From assembly GCF_002192455.1 (NCBI RefSeq), contig NZ_CP021744.1, positions 2,108,001-2,172,000 of the forward strand: DNA of 64,000 bases, given 5' to 3'. The notes beneath the pieces were generated by a model that searched no databases, had not been told where the DNA came from, and was given only the letters and a program-made list of their open reading frames with translations. The translations under genes were made by a program, and so were the position numbers. This DNA comes from Streptomyces albireticuli. GTDB taxonomy: Bacteria > Actinomycetota > Actinomycetes > Streptomycetales > Streptomycetaceae. Within the stretch, counting starts at the first letter, position 1. Each line of letters starts with the position of its first letter. Positions 7,393 through 15,058 of this stretch are shown here, one piece after another.

Positions 7393-8772
7393 TCACTGGG
7401 ATCCCTGCTGCCCGTCGCGCACCTCGCGCGCCGTGCTCCTGCGCCGCACGCGCGGGCGGCCCGCGGGCCCGGTCGTACCACCCGGGCCGGTGCCGCCGGT
7501 GGCGCCGCCCGGCCTGGCCCCTCGGCGCGCGGCCCGGCGCGGCCGCTCCTCCTCCACCGCCGAGGCCGCCTCCACCCGGGTCGCGGCGGCCTCGGCCCGC
7601 ACGGCGGCCCGCAGCGCCCGGTCGGCCTGCTCCCGGCGCAGGCAGTTCCGCAGCGGCTCCGGGTCCAGGCCCTCGTTGCACGCGCGGTGCAGGAGCTGGG
7701 CGAAGAGGTACTGGGGGTCGAGACTCAGGGCGCGGCTGAGCGCGACGCGGGCCTCGGGGTGGTCGCCGATGGACCAGGCGACCCAGCCCGCGAGGGTCAC
7801 GGGGGCGGTCGCGTGCTCGGTGTAGGGCGGCACGCAGCGCCGGGCGACGGCCCGCCACACCCGCAGCACCGCCGGTGCCTGCGGGCCCTCCATCCATTCG
7901 GCGGCGCGGTCGCGCGTCGTGCGGTCCTGGAGCCCGATGATCAGCGCCGCGGCCTCCTCGGCGGTGAGGAGGGTGTCGTCGCGGGCGTCGGACTCGGCCC
8001 GGCCGGGCACGGGCGGCGCCTCGTCGAACCGGCGGACCAGCCGGCCGGTGAGGTCCAGCGTCTCCTGCCGCACGCCCTCGCAGTCGGCCTCGCGGAGGAT
8101 GCGCGGCACCAGGGCGAAGGCGGCCGCGTCGAGCGCCCTCTCCTGCTCGTCGGCGCCGTCGCCGGCCAGGGGCGCGAACCGGGCTTCCATCTGACGCAGC
8201 GACCCTCGTACCTCGATGCCCGCGTAGGTGGCGGCGGCCGCCATGACGGAGGTGCTGGGGAAGGCCAGGGGTGTGCCGTCGGGCGGGCAGCAGCGGGGAT
8301 CGGGGCAGCAGTAGGACCAGAAACGGCCGTCGGAGATGCACAGTGCCTCGTGGACCGGCATGTCGAGCCGGCCGCACGCGAGGCGGAGGGTCTGGGCGAG
8401 CGGACGGAGCCGCTCCATCACCTCGCGCGGGGTCTCGCCGGGCGCGGGGTCCTGGCAGAAGAAGAGGACGACCCCGTCGGGGCGGGCGCCGCGCTTGCCG
8501 CTGCCGGTCAGCAGCGTCTCGGCGAGCAGGGTGCAGACGTCGGGCCACTCCTCGCGGACGGGCGGGATGCCGAGCCTGAGCCGGCCCCCGAAGCGGCCGC
8601 GCTCACCGTGCAGCGCGACCATCACGACGCTGTCGTCCGGCCGGAAGCCCAGGAGGTACGGGAGCGCGTCGGCCAGCTCGGCCGGGCTGCACAGCGTGAC
8701 CTGCTGTTCCGCGTGCGGGCCCGGCGCGGCGGTGGAGGCGGACGGGCGGGGCGAGTCGTTGTGCTGAGTCAT
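7393..8772 (-). CDS. DUF4192 domain protein
   Basis: A 459-residue protein of the actinobacterial DUF4192 family. The typical opening (VTLCSPAELADALPYLLGFRPDDSVVMVAL, about residues 24-54) is followed by an alpha/beta region with a Cys-rich patch (YCCPDPRCCPP). A helical region with an alanine-rich TPR-like stretch (EARVALSRALSLDPQYLFAQLL) comes next, then an Arg/Gly-rich basic tail. Function unknown. It is divergent from the RecQ-like gene, and the two share an intergenic region with DnaA boxes. ATG at 8772 matches the usual start; an in-frame GTG/ATG further upstream (to 8856) would overlap the DnaA boxes. Confidence 0.8.
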   Translation of the reverse strand: MTQHNDSPRPSASTAAPGPHAEQQVTLCSPAELADALPYLLGFRPDDSVVMVALHGERGRFGGRLRLGIPPVREEWPDVCTLLAETLLTGSGKRGARPDGVVLFFCQDPAPGETPREVMERLRPLAQTLRLACGRLDMPVHEALCISDGRFWSYCCPDPRCCPPDGTPLAFPSTSVMAAAATYAGIEVRGSLRQMEARFAPLAGDGADEQERALDAAAFALVPRILREADCEGVRQETLDLTGRLVRRFDEAPPVPGRAESDARDDTLLTAEEAAALIIGLQDRTTRDRAAEWMEGPQAPAVLRVWRAVARRCVPPYTEHATAPVTLAGWVAWSIGDHPEARVALSRALSLDPQYLFAQLLHRACNEGLDPEPLRNCLRREQADRALRAAVRAEAAATRVEAASAVEEERPRRAARRGARPGGATGGTGPGGTTGPAGRPRVRRRSTAREVRDGQQGSQ

Positions 8773-8812
8773 GGCGAGAGAGTCGCGTGGATCCGGCACG
8801 GCCCACCAGCCC

Positions 8813-8912
8813 TGTGGATAACTCCGGAATGATGGTCCTACGAATCCTGTGGACAACGTGCCGTCACCCCGTCCGACCCTCCCGGCTCGCCGCGATCCCC
8901 GGGTTTTCCACA
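8813..8912. promoter_or_regulatory. Cluster of three DnaA-box sequences
   Basis: On the minus strand TTATCCACA (8813-8821) is the canonical DnaA box. TTGTCCACA (8848-8856), also minus strand, is the form preferred in Streptomyces. TTTTCCACA (8904-8912), plus strand, has one mismatch. The first two are exactly 35 bases apart. All three lie in the 191-base gap between the DUF4192 and RecQ-like genes, where they could titrate DnaA or couple expression to replication. Confidence 0.6.
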
Positions 8913-8963
8913 GCCGAGCGGCCTCGTTCGCGCGATGTCAGTGGTCTCGTGTTGCATGGGGGC

Positions 8964-11129
8964 ATGACCAACGAAGATCTGCGTCGCTCGGCCGACACCG
9001 TCCTGGCCCGCCTCGTCGGAGACACCACGGGCACGGCGAGACTGCGCGAGGATCAGTGGCGCGCGATCGAGGCGCTGGTCGCCCACCGCCGCCGCGCGCT
9101 GGTCGTCCAGCGGACGGGCTGGGGCAAGTCGGCCGTGTATTTCGTCGCCACGGCACTGCTGCGCGAGCGCGGCAGCGGCCCCACGGTGATCGTCTCGCCC
9201 CTGCTGGCGCTGATGCGCAACCAGGTGGAGGCCGCCGCGCGCGCCGGTATCCGCGCGCGCACGATCAACTCCGCCAACACCGAGGAGTGGGACACCGTCC
9301 AGGCGGAGGTGGCCGCGGGCGAGGTCGACGTGCTCCTGGTCAGCCCGGAGCGGCTCAACAACCCGGACTTCCGCGATCAGGTGCTGCCCAAGCTCGCCGC
9401 CGCCACCGGCCTCCTGGTCGTCGACGAGGCACACTGCATCTCCGACTGGGGCCACGACTTCCGGCCCGACTACCGCCGGCTGCGGACGATGCTGGCCGAA
9501 CTCTCCCCGGGCGTCCCGGTCCTCGCGACCACGGCCACCGCCAACGCCCGGGTCACGGCCGACGTCGCCGAGCAGCTGGGCACGGGCGAGGGGGCCGAGG
9601 AGGCGCTCGTGCTGCGGGGCCCGCTGGACCGGGAGAGCCTCAGCCTGAGCGTGCTGAACCTGCCGGACGCCGCCCACCGGCTGGCCTGGCTCGCCGACCG
9701 GCTCGGCGATCTTCCGGGTTCCGGCATCATCTACACCCTCACGGTGGCCGCGGCTGAAGAGGTCACGGCGTTCCTGCGGCGGCGCGGCCACACCGTCGCC
9801 TCGTACACCGGCAAGACGGAGAACGCCGACCGGCAGCAGGCGGAGGAGGACCTCCTCGCCAACCGCGTCAAGGCGCTCGTCGCCACGTCCGCGCTGGGCA
9901 TGGGATTCGACAAGCCTGACCTGGGCTTCGTGGTCCACCTGGGTTCGCCCTCCTCCCCCATCGCCTACTACCAGCAGGTGGGACGCGCCGGGCGCGGCGT
10001 GGAGCACGCCGAGGTGCTCCTCCTGCCGGGCCGGGAGGACGAGGCGATCTGGAAGTACTTCGCCTCCCTCGCCTTCCCGCCGGAGGAGCAGGTCCGCCGC
10101 ACGCTGGACGTCCTGGCCGCCGCGGGCCGGCCCGTCTCCCTGCCCGCCCTGGAACCTCAGGTGGAGCTGCGGCGCTCCCGCCTGGAGACCATGCTCAAGG
10201 TCCTCGACGTGGACGGCGCGGTGCACCGTGTCCGTGGCGGCTGGACGGCGACCGGCCGACCGTGGGCGTACGACGGCGAGCGCTACGCCTGGGTCGCCCG
10301 CCAGCGCGAGGCGGAGCAGCAGGCCATGCGTGACTACGCCGCCACGACGGAATGCCGGATGGAGTTCCTGCGGCGCCAGCTCGACGACGAGCAGGCCGCC
10401 CCTTGCGGCCGCTGCGACAACTGCGCCGGCTCCCGGTTCACCGCCGAGGTGTCCTCCGTGGCGCTCGACGCGTCCCGGGGAGAGCTGGGACGGCCGGGTG
10501 TCGAGGTGGAGCCGCGCCGGATGTGGCCGACGGGCATGGCCGCGGTCGGCGTGGACCTGAAGGGCCGCATCCCCGCGGGCGAACAGGCCGCTCCGGGCCG
10601 GGCCCTCGGCCGGCTCTCCGACATCGGCTGGGGCAACCGGCTGCGCCCGCTGCTGGCCCCGCAGGCACCGGACTGCGTCATCCCCGACGACGTGGCCGAC
10701 GCGGTCGTGACCGTTCTCGCCGACTGGGCCCGCGGGCCGGGCGGTTGGGCGACCGGCGCTCCCGACGCCCTCGCGCGGCCGGTGGGCGTGGTCACCGTCG
10801 ACTCCCGGACCCGGCCGCAGCTGATCCGGTCGCTGGGCGAGCGCATCGCCACGATCGGGCGCATGCCCCTGCTCGGCACGGTCTCCTACCGGGACACGGA
10901 GACGGACACCCGGCTGCCGCGCACCAACAGCGCGCAGCGGTTGCGGGCGTTGGACGGCGCGCTGACCGTGCCGCCGTCCCTCGCCGCGGCGCTGGCCGAG
11001 GCCGGCGGGCCCGTCCTGCTGGTGGACGACCTCTCCGACACCGGCTGGACGCTCGCCGTGGCCGCCCGGCTGCTGCGGCGCGCCGGAGCACGGGAGGTGC
11101 TCCCGCTGGTGCTGGCGGTGCAGGGGTAG
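8964..11129 (+). CDS. RecQ-like ATP-dependent DNA helicase with phosphoribosyltransferase-like tail
   Basis: A 721-residue superfamily 2 helicase. Motif I is TGWGKS (residues 51-56; most RecQ proteins have TGxGKS with G or A). Motif II is DEAH (154-157) in the RecQ context DEAHCISDWGHDFRPDY. Motif VI is QQVGRAGR. A zinc-binding cluster (C-R-MEFLRRQ and CGRCDNC) follows the second RecA fold. Instead of a normal RQC-HRDC end, the last 200 residues finish with VLLVDDLSDTGWTL, the ribose-phosphate-binding loop of phosphoribosyltransferases such as ComF. By family it unwinds DNA 3' to 5' in repair. The ATG at 8964 follows GGGGG at a short distance; upstream in-frame codons overlap the DnaA boxes. 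Confidence 0.85.
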   Translation: MTNEDLRRSADTVLARLVGDTTGTARLREDQWRAIEALVAHRRRALVVQRTGWGKSAVYFVATALLRERGSGPTVIVSPLLALMRNQVEAAARAGIRARTINSANTEEWDTVQAEVAAGEVDVLLVSPERLNNPDFRDQVLPKLAAATGLLVVDEAHCISDWGHDFRPDYRRLRTMLAELSPGVPVLATTATANARVTADVAEQLGTGEGAEEALVLRGPLDRESLSLSVLNLPDAAHRLAWLADRLGDLPGSGIIYTLTVAAAEEVTAFLRRRGHTVASYTGKTENADRQQAEEDLLANRVKALVATSALGMGFDKPDLGFVVHLGSPSSPIAYYQQVGRAGRGVEHAEVLLLPGREDEAIWKYFASLAFPPEEQVRRTLDVLAAAGRPVSLPALEPQVELRRSRLETMLKVLDVDGAVHRVRGGWTATGRPWAYDGERYAWVARQREAEQQAMRDYAATTECRMEFLRRQLDDEQAAPCGRCDNCAGSRFTAEVSSVALDASRGELGRPGVEVEPRRMWPTGMAAVGVDLKGRIPAGEQAAPGRALGRLSDIGWGNRLRPLLAPQAPDCVIPDDVADAVVTVLADWARGPGGWATGAPDALARPVGVVTVDSRTRPQLIRSLGERIATIGRMPLLGTVSYRDTETDTRLPRTNSAQRLRALDGALTVPPSLAAALAEAGGPVLLVDDLSDTGWTLAVAARLLRRAGAREVLPLVLAVQG

Positions 11130-11364
11130 GAGCGCGTGGCCGGCGGGGCGGCAGGGCACGTCCGGGCAGGTGCGGAGCGGTACGGGGCAGGCTCTCGTGA
11201 GTGGCGCCAATTGATCGTTGCCGCCTGCCGGTGCGGCCGGGAGAATTGGAGCAGCTCCCCGCCCCGTCCGACCTCATCGCTCACGGGCTCGCCGGGACTG
11301 CCCTCACACGTACCTCCGGCCCGCCGCCCGCCCTGCCCGTGGGCACGCAGACGAAGGGAGGCTC

Positions 11365-11943
11365 ATGGCCTTCGGCTTCGCTCCGCCACCGCCCGCCGAC
11401 CCCGGCCCCCGCATCGGCCGGCTGCTCGAACCCGCCGAGTGGGCCGCCGCCGGAATCCCTTTGCTGCGCGACCCCCGCGAGGTGATCACCGGCCTGCACT
11501 CCCGGCACCGGCCGGCGCCCTCGACGGCCGTCGTCGCCGTCCTCGACCACGAGGAACGGGTCACCGCGAGCGCGTCCTTCACCCGGCGGCCCACCACGCC
11601 GGACGGCTGGGAGCTCCGCAACGCGCTCCTCACCCAGCTGCGCCTGGTGATCCCCCACGACCTGCGCCGCCGCACCCCGGTCCGGACGGCCGTGCTGCTC
11701 TACTGCCGGACCGGCGAGGCCCACTGGACGGAGGAGGACGGGGCGTGGATGTGGGGGCTGCGGGACGCCTGCACCCTGCACGGTCTGCGCTGCGGCGCGT
11801 ACATCACGCTGACCGCGAGCGGCTGGCGGATCCTCGGCGAGGGCCGCAGCGGGCGCCGGCCCCGTTCGCCCGCGCACCGGGCGGCACGGCTGACCTCCGG
11901 TGGCGGGGCGCCCGAGGCGCACCGCCACACGGCGGCCCGCTGA
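11365..11943 (+). CDS. Uncharacterised protein, 192 residues
   Basis: Not recognised. It starts with ATG at 11365 after a strong ribosome-binding site (AAGGGAGG). The fold looks alpha/beta: a central hydrophobic strand STAVVAVLDH, then TASASFTRRP, a helix WELRNALLTQLRLVIP, strand TAVLLYCRTG and GLRCGAYITLT. The strand order and the acidic WTEEDGAW insertion recall a degenerate MPN/JAB-like domain, but the metal-binding His and Asp pattern is not evident. The C terminus is basic and disordered-looking (RRPRSPAHRAARL). It follows the RecQ-like gene by 235 bases and ends at a strong terminator. Confidence 0.65.
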   Translation: MAFGFAPPPPADPGPRIGRLLEPAEWAAAGIPLLRDPREVITGLHSRHRPAPSTAVVAVLDHEERVTASASFTRRPTTPDGWELRNALLTQLRLVIPHDLRRRTPVRTAVLLYCRTGEAHWTEEDGAWMWGLRDACTLHGLRCGAYITLTASGWRILGEGRSGRRPRSPAHRAARLTSGGGAPEAHRHTAAR

Positions 11944-11978
11944 CGTCCCGCGCACCGGCGGTCTCCGGGCAAGCGAAC

Positions 11979-12014
11979 GGCGGCCGCCCTCCCCGCGAGG
12001 GGTGGGCGGCCGCC
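11979..12014. terminator. Bidirectional terminator between convergent genes
   Basis: Perfect 11-base arms GGCGGCCGCCC / GGGCGGCCGCC, then a T-T mismatch and four more G-C pairs closing a GCGA tetraloop. It lies in the 84 bases between two convergent stops and should serve both. Confidence 0.8.
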
Positions 12015-12027
12015 GGACGGCTCGGGC

Positions 12028-12627
12028 TCAGACGCCCGCCGGAAGAAGGGCGTTGACCCGCTGCGGGTCGCCGCAGACGACCAGCAGCGCACCGGCGCGG
12101 GAGACCGCGGCGGTCACCGCCTCGTCACCACCGCCGTTGACGGCGACGACCACGACGGGACGGGCCTTGACGCGCGTGGCGTCGGCCGCCGCGTAGAAGA
12201 CGTCGTCTCCGGCGTCGTGCTGCGCCCAGTAGGACGCCTCGCCGAACGACAGCTCGTGCGCGGCCCACGGGTGCGGGTCGCCGGTGGTGAGGACCAGGAT
12301 CTCGCCCGGCTCACGGCCGGTGTCGAGCAGCAGGTCGACGGCCTCGTCGGCGGCGTCCAGCGCACCCTGCGCGGGCGCGGGGATCAGCTGGACCTGCGGT
12401 CCGGCGGCGGGGGCCGGGGTGGCCGGGGCCGGCGTCATGGCGCGCGGAGCGCGCGGCGACGGGATCGGGCCGCGGTCGGCTCCGGCGCCGCCGGGCCGCA
12501 TCGGGACCGGTCGGGGGCCGGGGCCAGGAACGGGACGGGGGGTCTGCGCGCTGCGGCCGGGGTTCGGAACGGCGCGGGGACCCGGGACACTCTCGTGAAT
12601 CTGAGGCTCCTCGGGGATGAGAGGCAT
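12028..12627 (-). CDS. Orphan helicase-C-terminus-like protein
   Basis: A 199-residue protein in two parts. Residues 1-75 are proline- and arginine-rich and look disordered. Residues 85-199 resemble the final part of UvrD-like superfamily 1 helicases: EILVLTTGDPHPWAAHELSFGE, DDVFYAAADATRVKARPVVVVAVNGG and SRAGALLVVCGDPQRVNALL match the usual VFYxxVxxxKGLExxVVVLxxNG and SRAxxLLxVxGD pattern. No Walker A or other motor motif is present, so it cannot be a helicase alone. Partner unknown. ATG at 12627 lacks an obvious ribosome-binding site and may be leaderless; another in-frame start is at 12663. Confidence 0.6.
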   Translation of the reverse strand: MPLIPEEPQIHESVPGPRAVPNPGRSAQTPRPVPGPGPRPVPMRPGGAGADRGPIPSPRAPRAMTPAPATPAPAAGPQVQLIPAPAQGALDAADEAVDLLLDTGREPGEILVLTTGDPHPWAAHELSFGEASYWAQHDAGDDVFYAAADATRVKARPVVVVAVNGGGDEAVTAAVSRAGALLVVCGDPQRVNALLPAGV

Positions 12628-12686
12628 GAGTTGATATTTATCAAACACCGGTGCGGGTCGCATCGGCGGGTGGCGGTTCGGGCCAC

Positions 12687-13388
12687 TCAGAAGTCAAAGC
12701 CGAGCTGGCCACCGGCCTCCAGAGCGAGTGCTTCGGGGGCGCTACGGGCCCGCTTGAGGTGCTGCCACCTGGGCAGCGCGTCCAGATAGGACCAGGACAG
12801 TCGGTGGTGCGGGGTGGGGCCCAGCGCCTCCAGGGCCGTGCGGTGCACCGGCGAGGGGTATCCGGCGTTGTCGCAGAAGCCGAATTCGGCGTACTCCGTG
12901 CCCAGTTCGGCCATCATGGCGTCGCGCCGCACCTTGGCGATCACCGAGGCCGCGGCGACCACCACACAGGACTGGTCGCCCTTGATGACCGTACGGACCT
13001 TCCAGGGATCCCCGAGGTAGTCGTGCTTACCGTCGAGGATCACGGCGTCGGGCCGTACGGGCAGCGCCTCCAGCGCACGTGTCGCGGCCAGCCGCAGCGC
13101 CGCCGTCATACCCAGCTCGTCGATCTCCTGTGGGGAGGAGTGGCCGAGGGCGTGGGCGGTGACCCAGCCCTCCAGCACGTCGGCGAGCGCGGTCCGCCGC
13201 TTCGGGGTCAGGAGCTTGGAGTCGGTCAGCCCCTCCGGGGGGCGGCGCAGGCCGGTGACAGCCGCGCACACGGTGACCGGCCCGGCCCAGGCCCCTCGGC
13301 CGACCTCGTCGACTCCGGCGACGATCTTGGCTCCGGTCGTGGCGCGCAGGGAGCGCTCGACGCTGTGGGTAGGCGGTTCGTACGGCAT
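12687..13388 (-). CDS. rnhB: Ribonuclease HII
   Basis: A 233-residue type 2 RNase H that cuts RNA in RNA-DNA hybrids and removes single ribonucleotides from DNA. The signature [13 protein letters not shown] carries catalytic Asp27 and Glu28. The third metal ligand is Asp119 in [10 protein letters not shown], and LTDSKLL and [10 protein letters not shown] follow the family pattern. Length is normal. The short N-terminal extension ([15 protein letters not shown]) is typical of Streptomyces. It begins a run of minus-strand genes and is separated from the preceding ADP-ribosylglycohydrolase by only 66 bases. Confidence 0.95.
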   Translation of the reverse strand: MPYEPPTHSVERSLRATTGAKIVAGVDEVGRGAWAGPVTVCAAVTGLRRPPEGLTDSKLLTPKRRTALADVLEGWVTAHALGHSSPQEIDELGMTAALRLAATRALEALPVRPDAVILDGKHDYLGDPWKVRTVIKGDQSCVVVAAASVIAKVRRDAMMAELGTEYAEFGFCDNAGYPSPVHRTALEALGPTPHHRLSWSYLDALPRWQHLKRARSAPEALALEAGGQLGFDF

Positions 13389-13454
13389 GGCGCCAGCAAG
13401 CGTACGCCCCCGCCGCCGACCCGAGTAGCCCCGCCCCCTCCCCTTTTCCCCGGG

Positions 13455-14348
13455 TCAGCCCGCGAGCGTGGGCAGCCAGGCCGGCAGAGGCTCGGTGCGC
13501 TCCAGCCAGGCCGCGGGCGGAGCCCCTCGTTCCGCCGCGGCGACCACGCCCCCGGCGATCGCGGACGTGGTGTCCACGTCGCCGCCCGCCTGCGCCGTCG
13601 TCCAGAACGCGGTCTCGTAGGAGCCGAGGTTGCGGGCCGCCGCCCACAGCGCGAACGGCACGGTGTCGTGCGCGCTCGTGCGGCGGCCGCAGCCGAGGAC
13701 GGCGGCGACGGTACCGGCGTCGGCGTAGTCGAGCATGTCCCGCGCCCGCCGCAGCCCCGCCTGCACGGCGCTGCGCGGCACGAGCGCGATCACTCCGTCC
13801 AGCAGCGCCTCGGGGCCGGTGGAGCCGGCCGGGTCGGCCGCGATGGCCGACGCCGCGGCCACGGCCATCGCCCCGGCCACGGCCTCCCGGTGCTGATGGG
13901 TGGTGTAGGCCGAGATCTCGGCCTGGTGCGTCGCCTGTTCCGGGTCGTCGGCGTACCAGGCACCCAGGGGCGCGATGCGCATGGCCGCGCCGTTGCCCCA
14001 GGACCCCTGGCCGTTGAACAGGGCCGCGGCCAGCTCGCGCCAGTCGCCGCCCTCCCTGATCAGGCGCAGCATCCGGTTGACCGCCGGCCCGTATCCGCGG
14101 TCGAAGTCGTGGTGATCGGCGAAGGAGCGCGCGAGGGCGTCCTGGTCGATGCGGCCGTGCTCGACGAGGACGGCCAGCACGGAGCAGGCCATCTCGGTGT
14201 CGTCGGTCCACTGCCAGAGGGCGGGCGGCAGCTCACGGCGCTTGAGGGAGGGGTAGTTGACGGGGACGAAGAACTGGGACCCGAGGGCGTCACCCAGGGC
14301 CAGCCCGCGCAGGCTCGCCAGGGCTCGATGGAATCGGTCAGCGGTCAT
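13455..14348 (-). CDS. ADP-ribosylglycohydrolase (DraG family)
   Basis: A 297-residue, all-helical protein of the ADP-ribosyl-hydrolase family, which removes ADP-ribose from proteins or small molecules using a two-metal (Mg or Mn) site. Visible signatures are GLALGDALGSQF near the N terminus, QWTDDTEMA (first metal Asp pair, about residues 46-54), and GGDVDTTSAIAGGVVAA near the C terminus (second metal site). No ADP-ribosyltransferase gene is near, so the target is unknown. It could act on free ADP-ribose or on Thr, Arg or Ser conjugates. It ends 66 bases before rnhB and starts 11 bases after the preceding histidine phosphatase, suggesting co-transcription. Confidence 0.88.
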   Translation of the reverse strand: MTADRFHRALASLRGLALGDALGSQFFVPVNYPSLKRRELPPALWQWTDDTEMACSVLAVLVEHGRIDQDALARSFADHHDFDRGYGPAVNRMLRLIREGGDWRELAAALFNGQGSWGNGAAMRIAPLGAWYADDPEQATHQAEISAYTTHQHREAVAGAMAVAAASAIAADPAGSTGPEALLDGVIALVPRSAVQAGLRRARDMLDYADAGTVAAVLGCGRRTSAHDTVPFALWAAARNLGSYETAFWTTAQAGGDVDTTSAIAGGVVAAAERGAPPAAWLERTEPLPAWLPTLAG

Positions 14349-14359
14349 CGCAGCGAACT

Positions 14360-15019
14360 CTAACCGGTGAAGCCGTACGGTTCAGGGGTGCACCAGCGCT
14401 CGAACGGCCGGTCCAGGTGGTACCGCCCGTCGGTGCCGAGGACCAGGGCGCGCGTCTCGCCGTTGCCGGGGTTCGAAAGGCATTCGAACTCCGCGACGGT
14501 CCAGTGCAGCCAGCGCATGCAGAAGAGGCGCATGGTCAGGCCGTGGGTGACGAGCAGGACGTTCGGCGGGTGGCCGGGGTCGTCGAAGCTGCGCCACAGG
14601 CTCTCCAGGAAGGCTCCGACCCGGTCGTAGACGTCTGCGCCGGACTCTCCCTGGGCGAAGCGGTAGAAGAAGTGGCCGTAGGCGTCCCGATAGGCCTTCT
14701 GCTTGCGCACCTCGGCTGGGTCCTGCCAGTTGCCCCAGTCCTGCTCACGCAGGCGGGGTTCCTCCCGGACCCTGACCCGGGCGGGGTCGAGGCCCAGGGC
14801 GTGGAAAGTCTGATGCGTGCGGCGGTAGGGGGAGACGTAGGCGGAGACCCGTTCGTCGCCGAACAGCTCGCGCAGCTGGACGCCGGCTTCCTGGGCCTGT
14901 TTGCGACCGGTCTCGGTGAGGCTCAGGGCGTGATCGGGTTCCCGTTCGTAGACGGTGTCGTCCACGTTGCCCACGGACTCTCCGTGCCGGATGAGGACGA
15001 TGCGTCGGGGCCGTGACAT
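14360..15019 (-). CDS. Histidine phosphatase (phosphoglycerate mutase-like)
   Basis: A 219-residue member of the histidine phosphatase superfamily. The catalytic RHG motif is in VLIRHGESVGN (residues about 8-18), so the phospho-accepting His is near residue 12. The second catalytic region is LLVTHGLTMRLF (about residues 152-163), with Arg in SPYRRTHQTF and an acid in GESGADVYDRV. It is more likely a broad phosphatase than a glycolytic mutase. The gene is followed after 11 bases by the ADP-ribosylglycohydrolase. ATG at 15019 is the only sensible start. Confidence 0.9.
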   Translation of the reverse strand: MSRPRRIVLIRHGESVGNVDDTVYEREPDHALSLTETGRKQAQEAGVQLRELFGDERVSAYVSPYRRTHQTFHALGLDPARVRVREEPRLREQDWGNWQDPAEVRKQKAYRDAYGHFFYRFAQGESGADVYDRVGAFLESLWRSFDDPGHPPNVLLVTHGLTMRLFCMRWLHWTVAEFECLSNPGNGETRALVLGTDGRYHLDRPFERWCTPEPYGFTG

Positions 15020-15058
15020 GCCGCCACCCTAGATCGAGCGCCGGCTCTCCGCCTCGCC

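Noticed and set aside
5198..8548. 1116-codon frame extending the glucosidase-like gene across the DUF4192 gene
   Set aside because: Only the part from 7099 onward has coding character; the upstream part is an antisense-frame shadow of the DUF4192 gene on the same strand in another frame.
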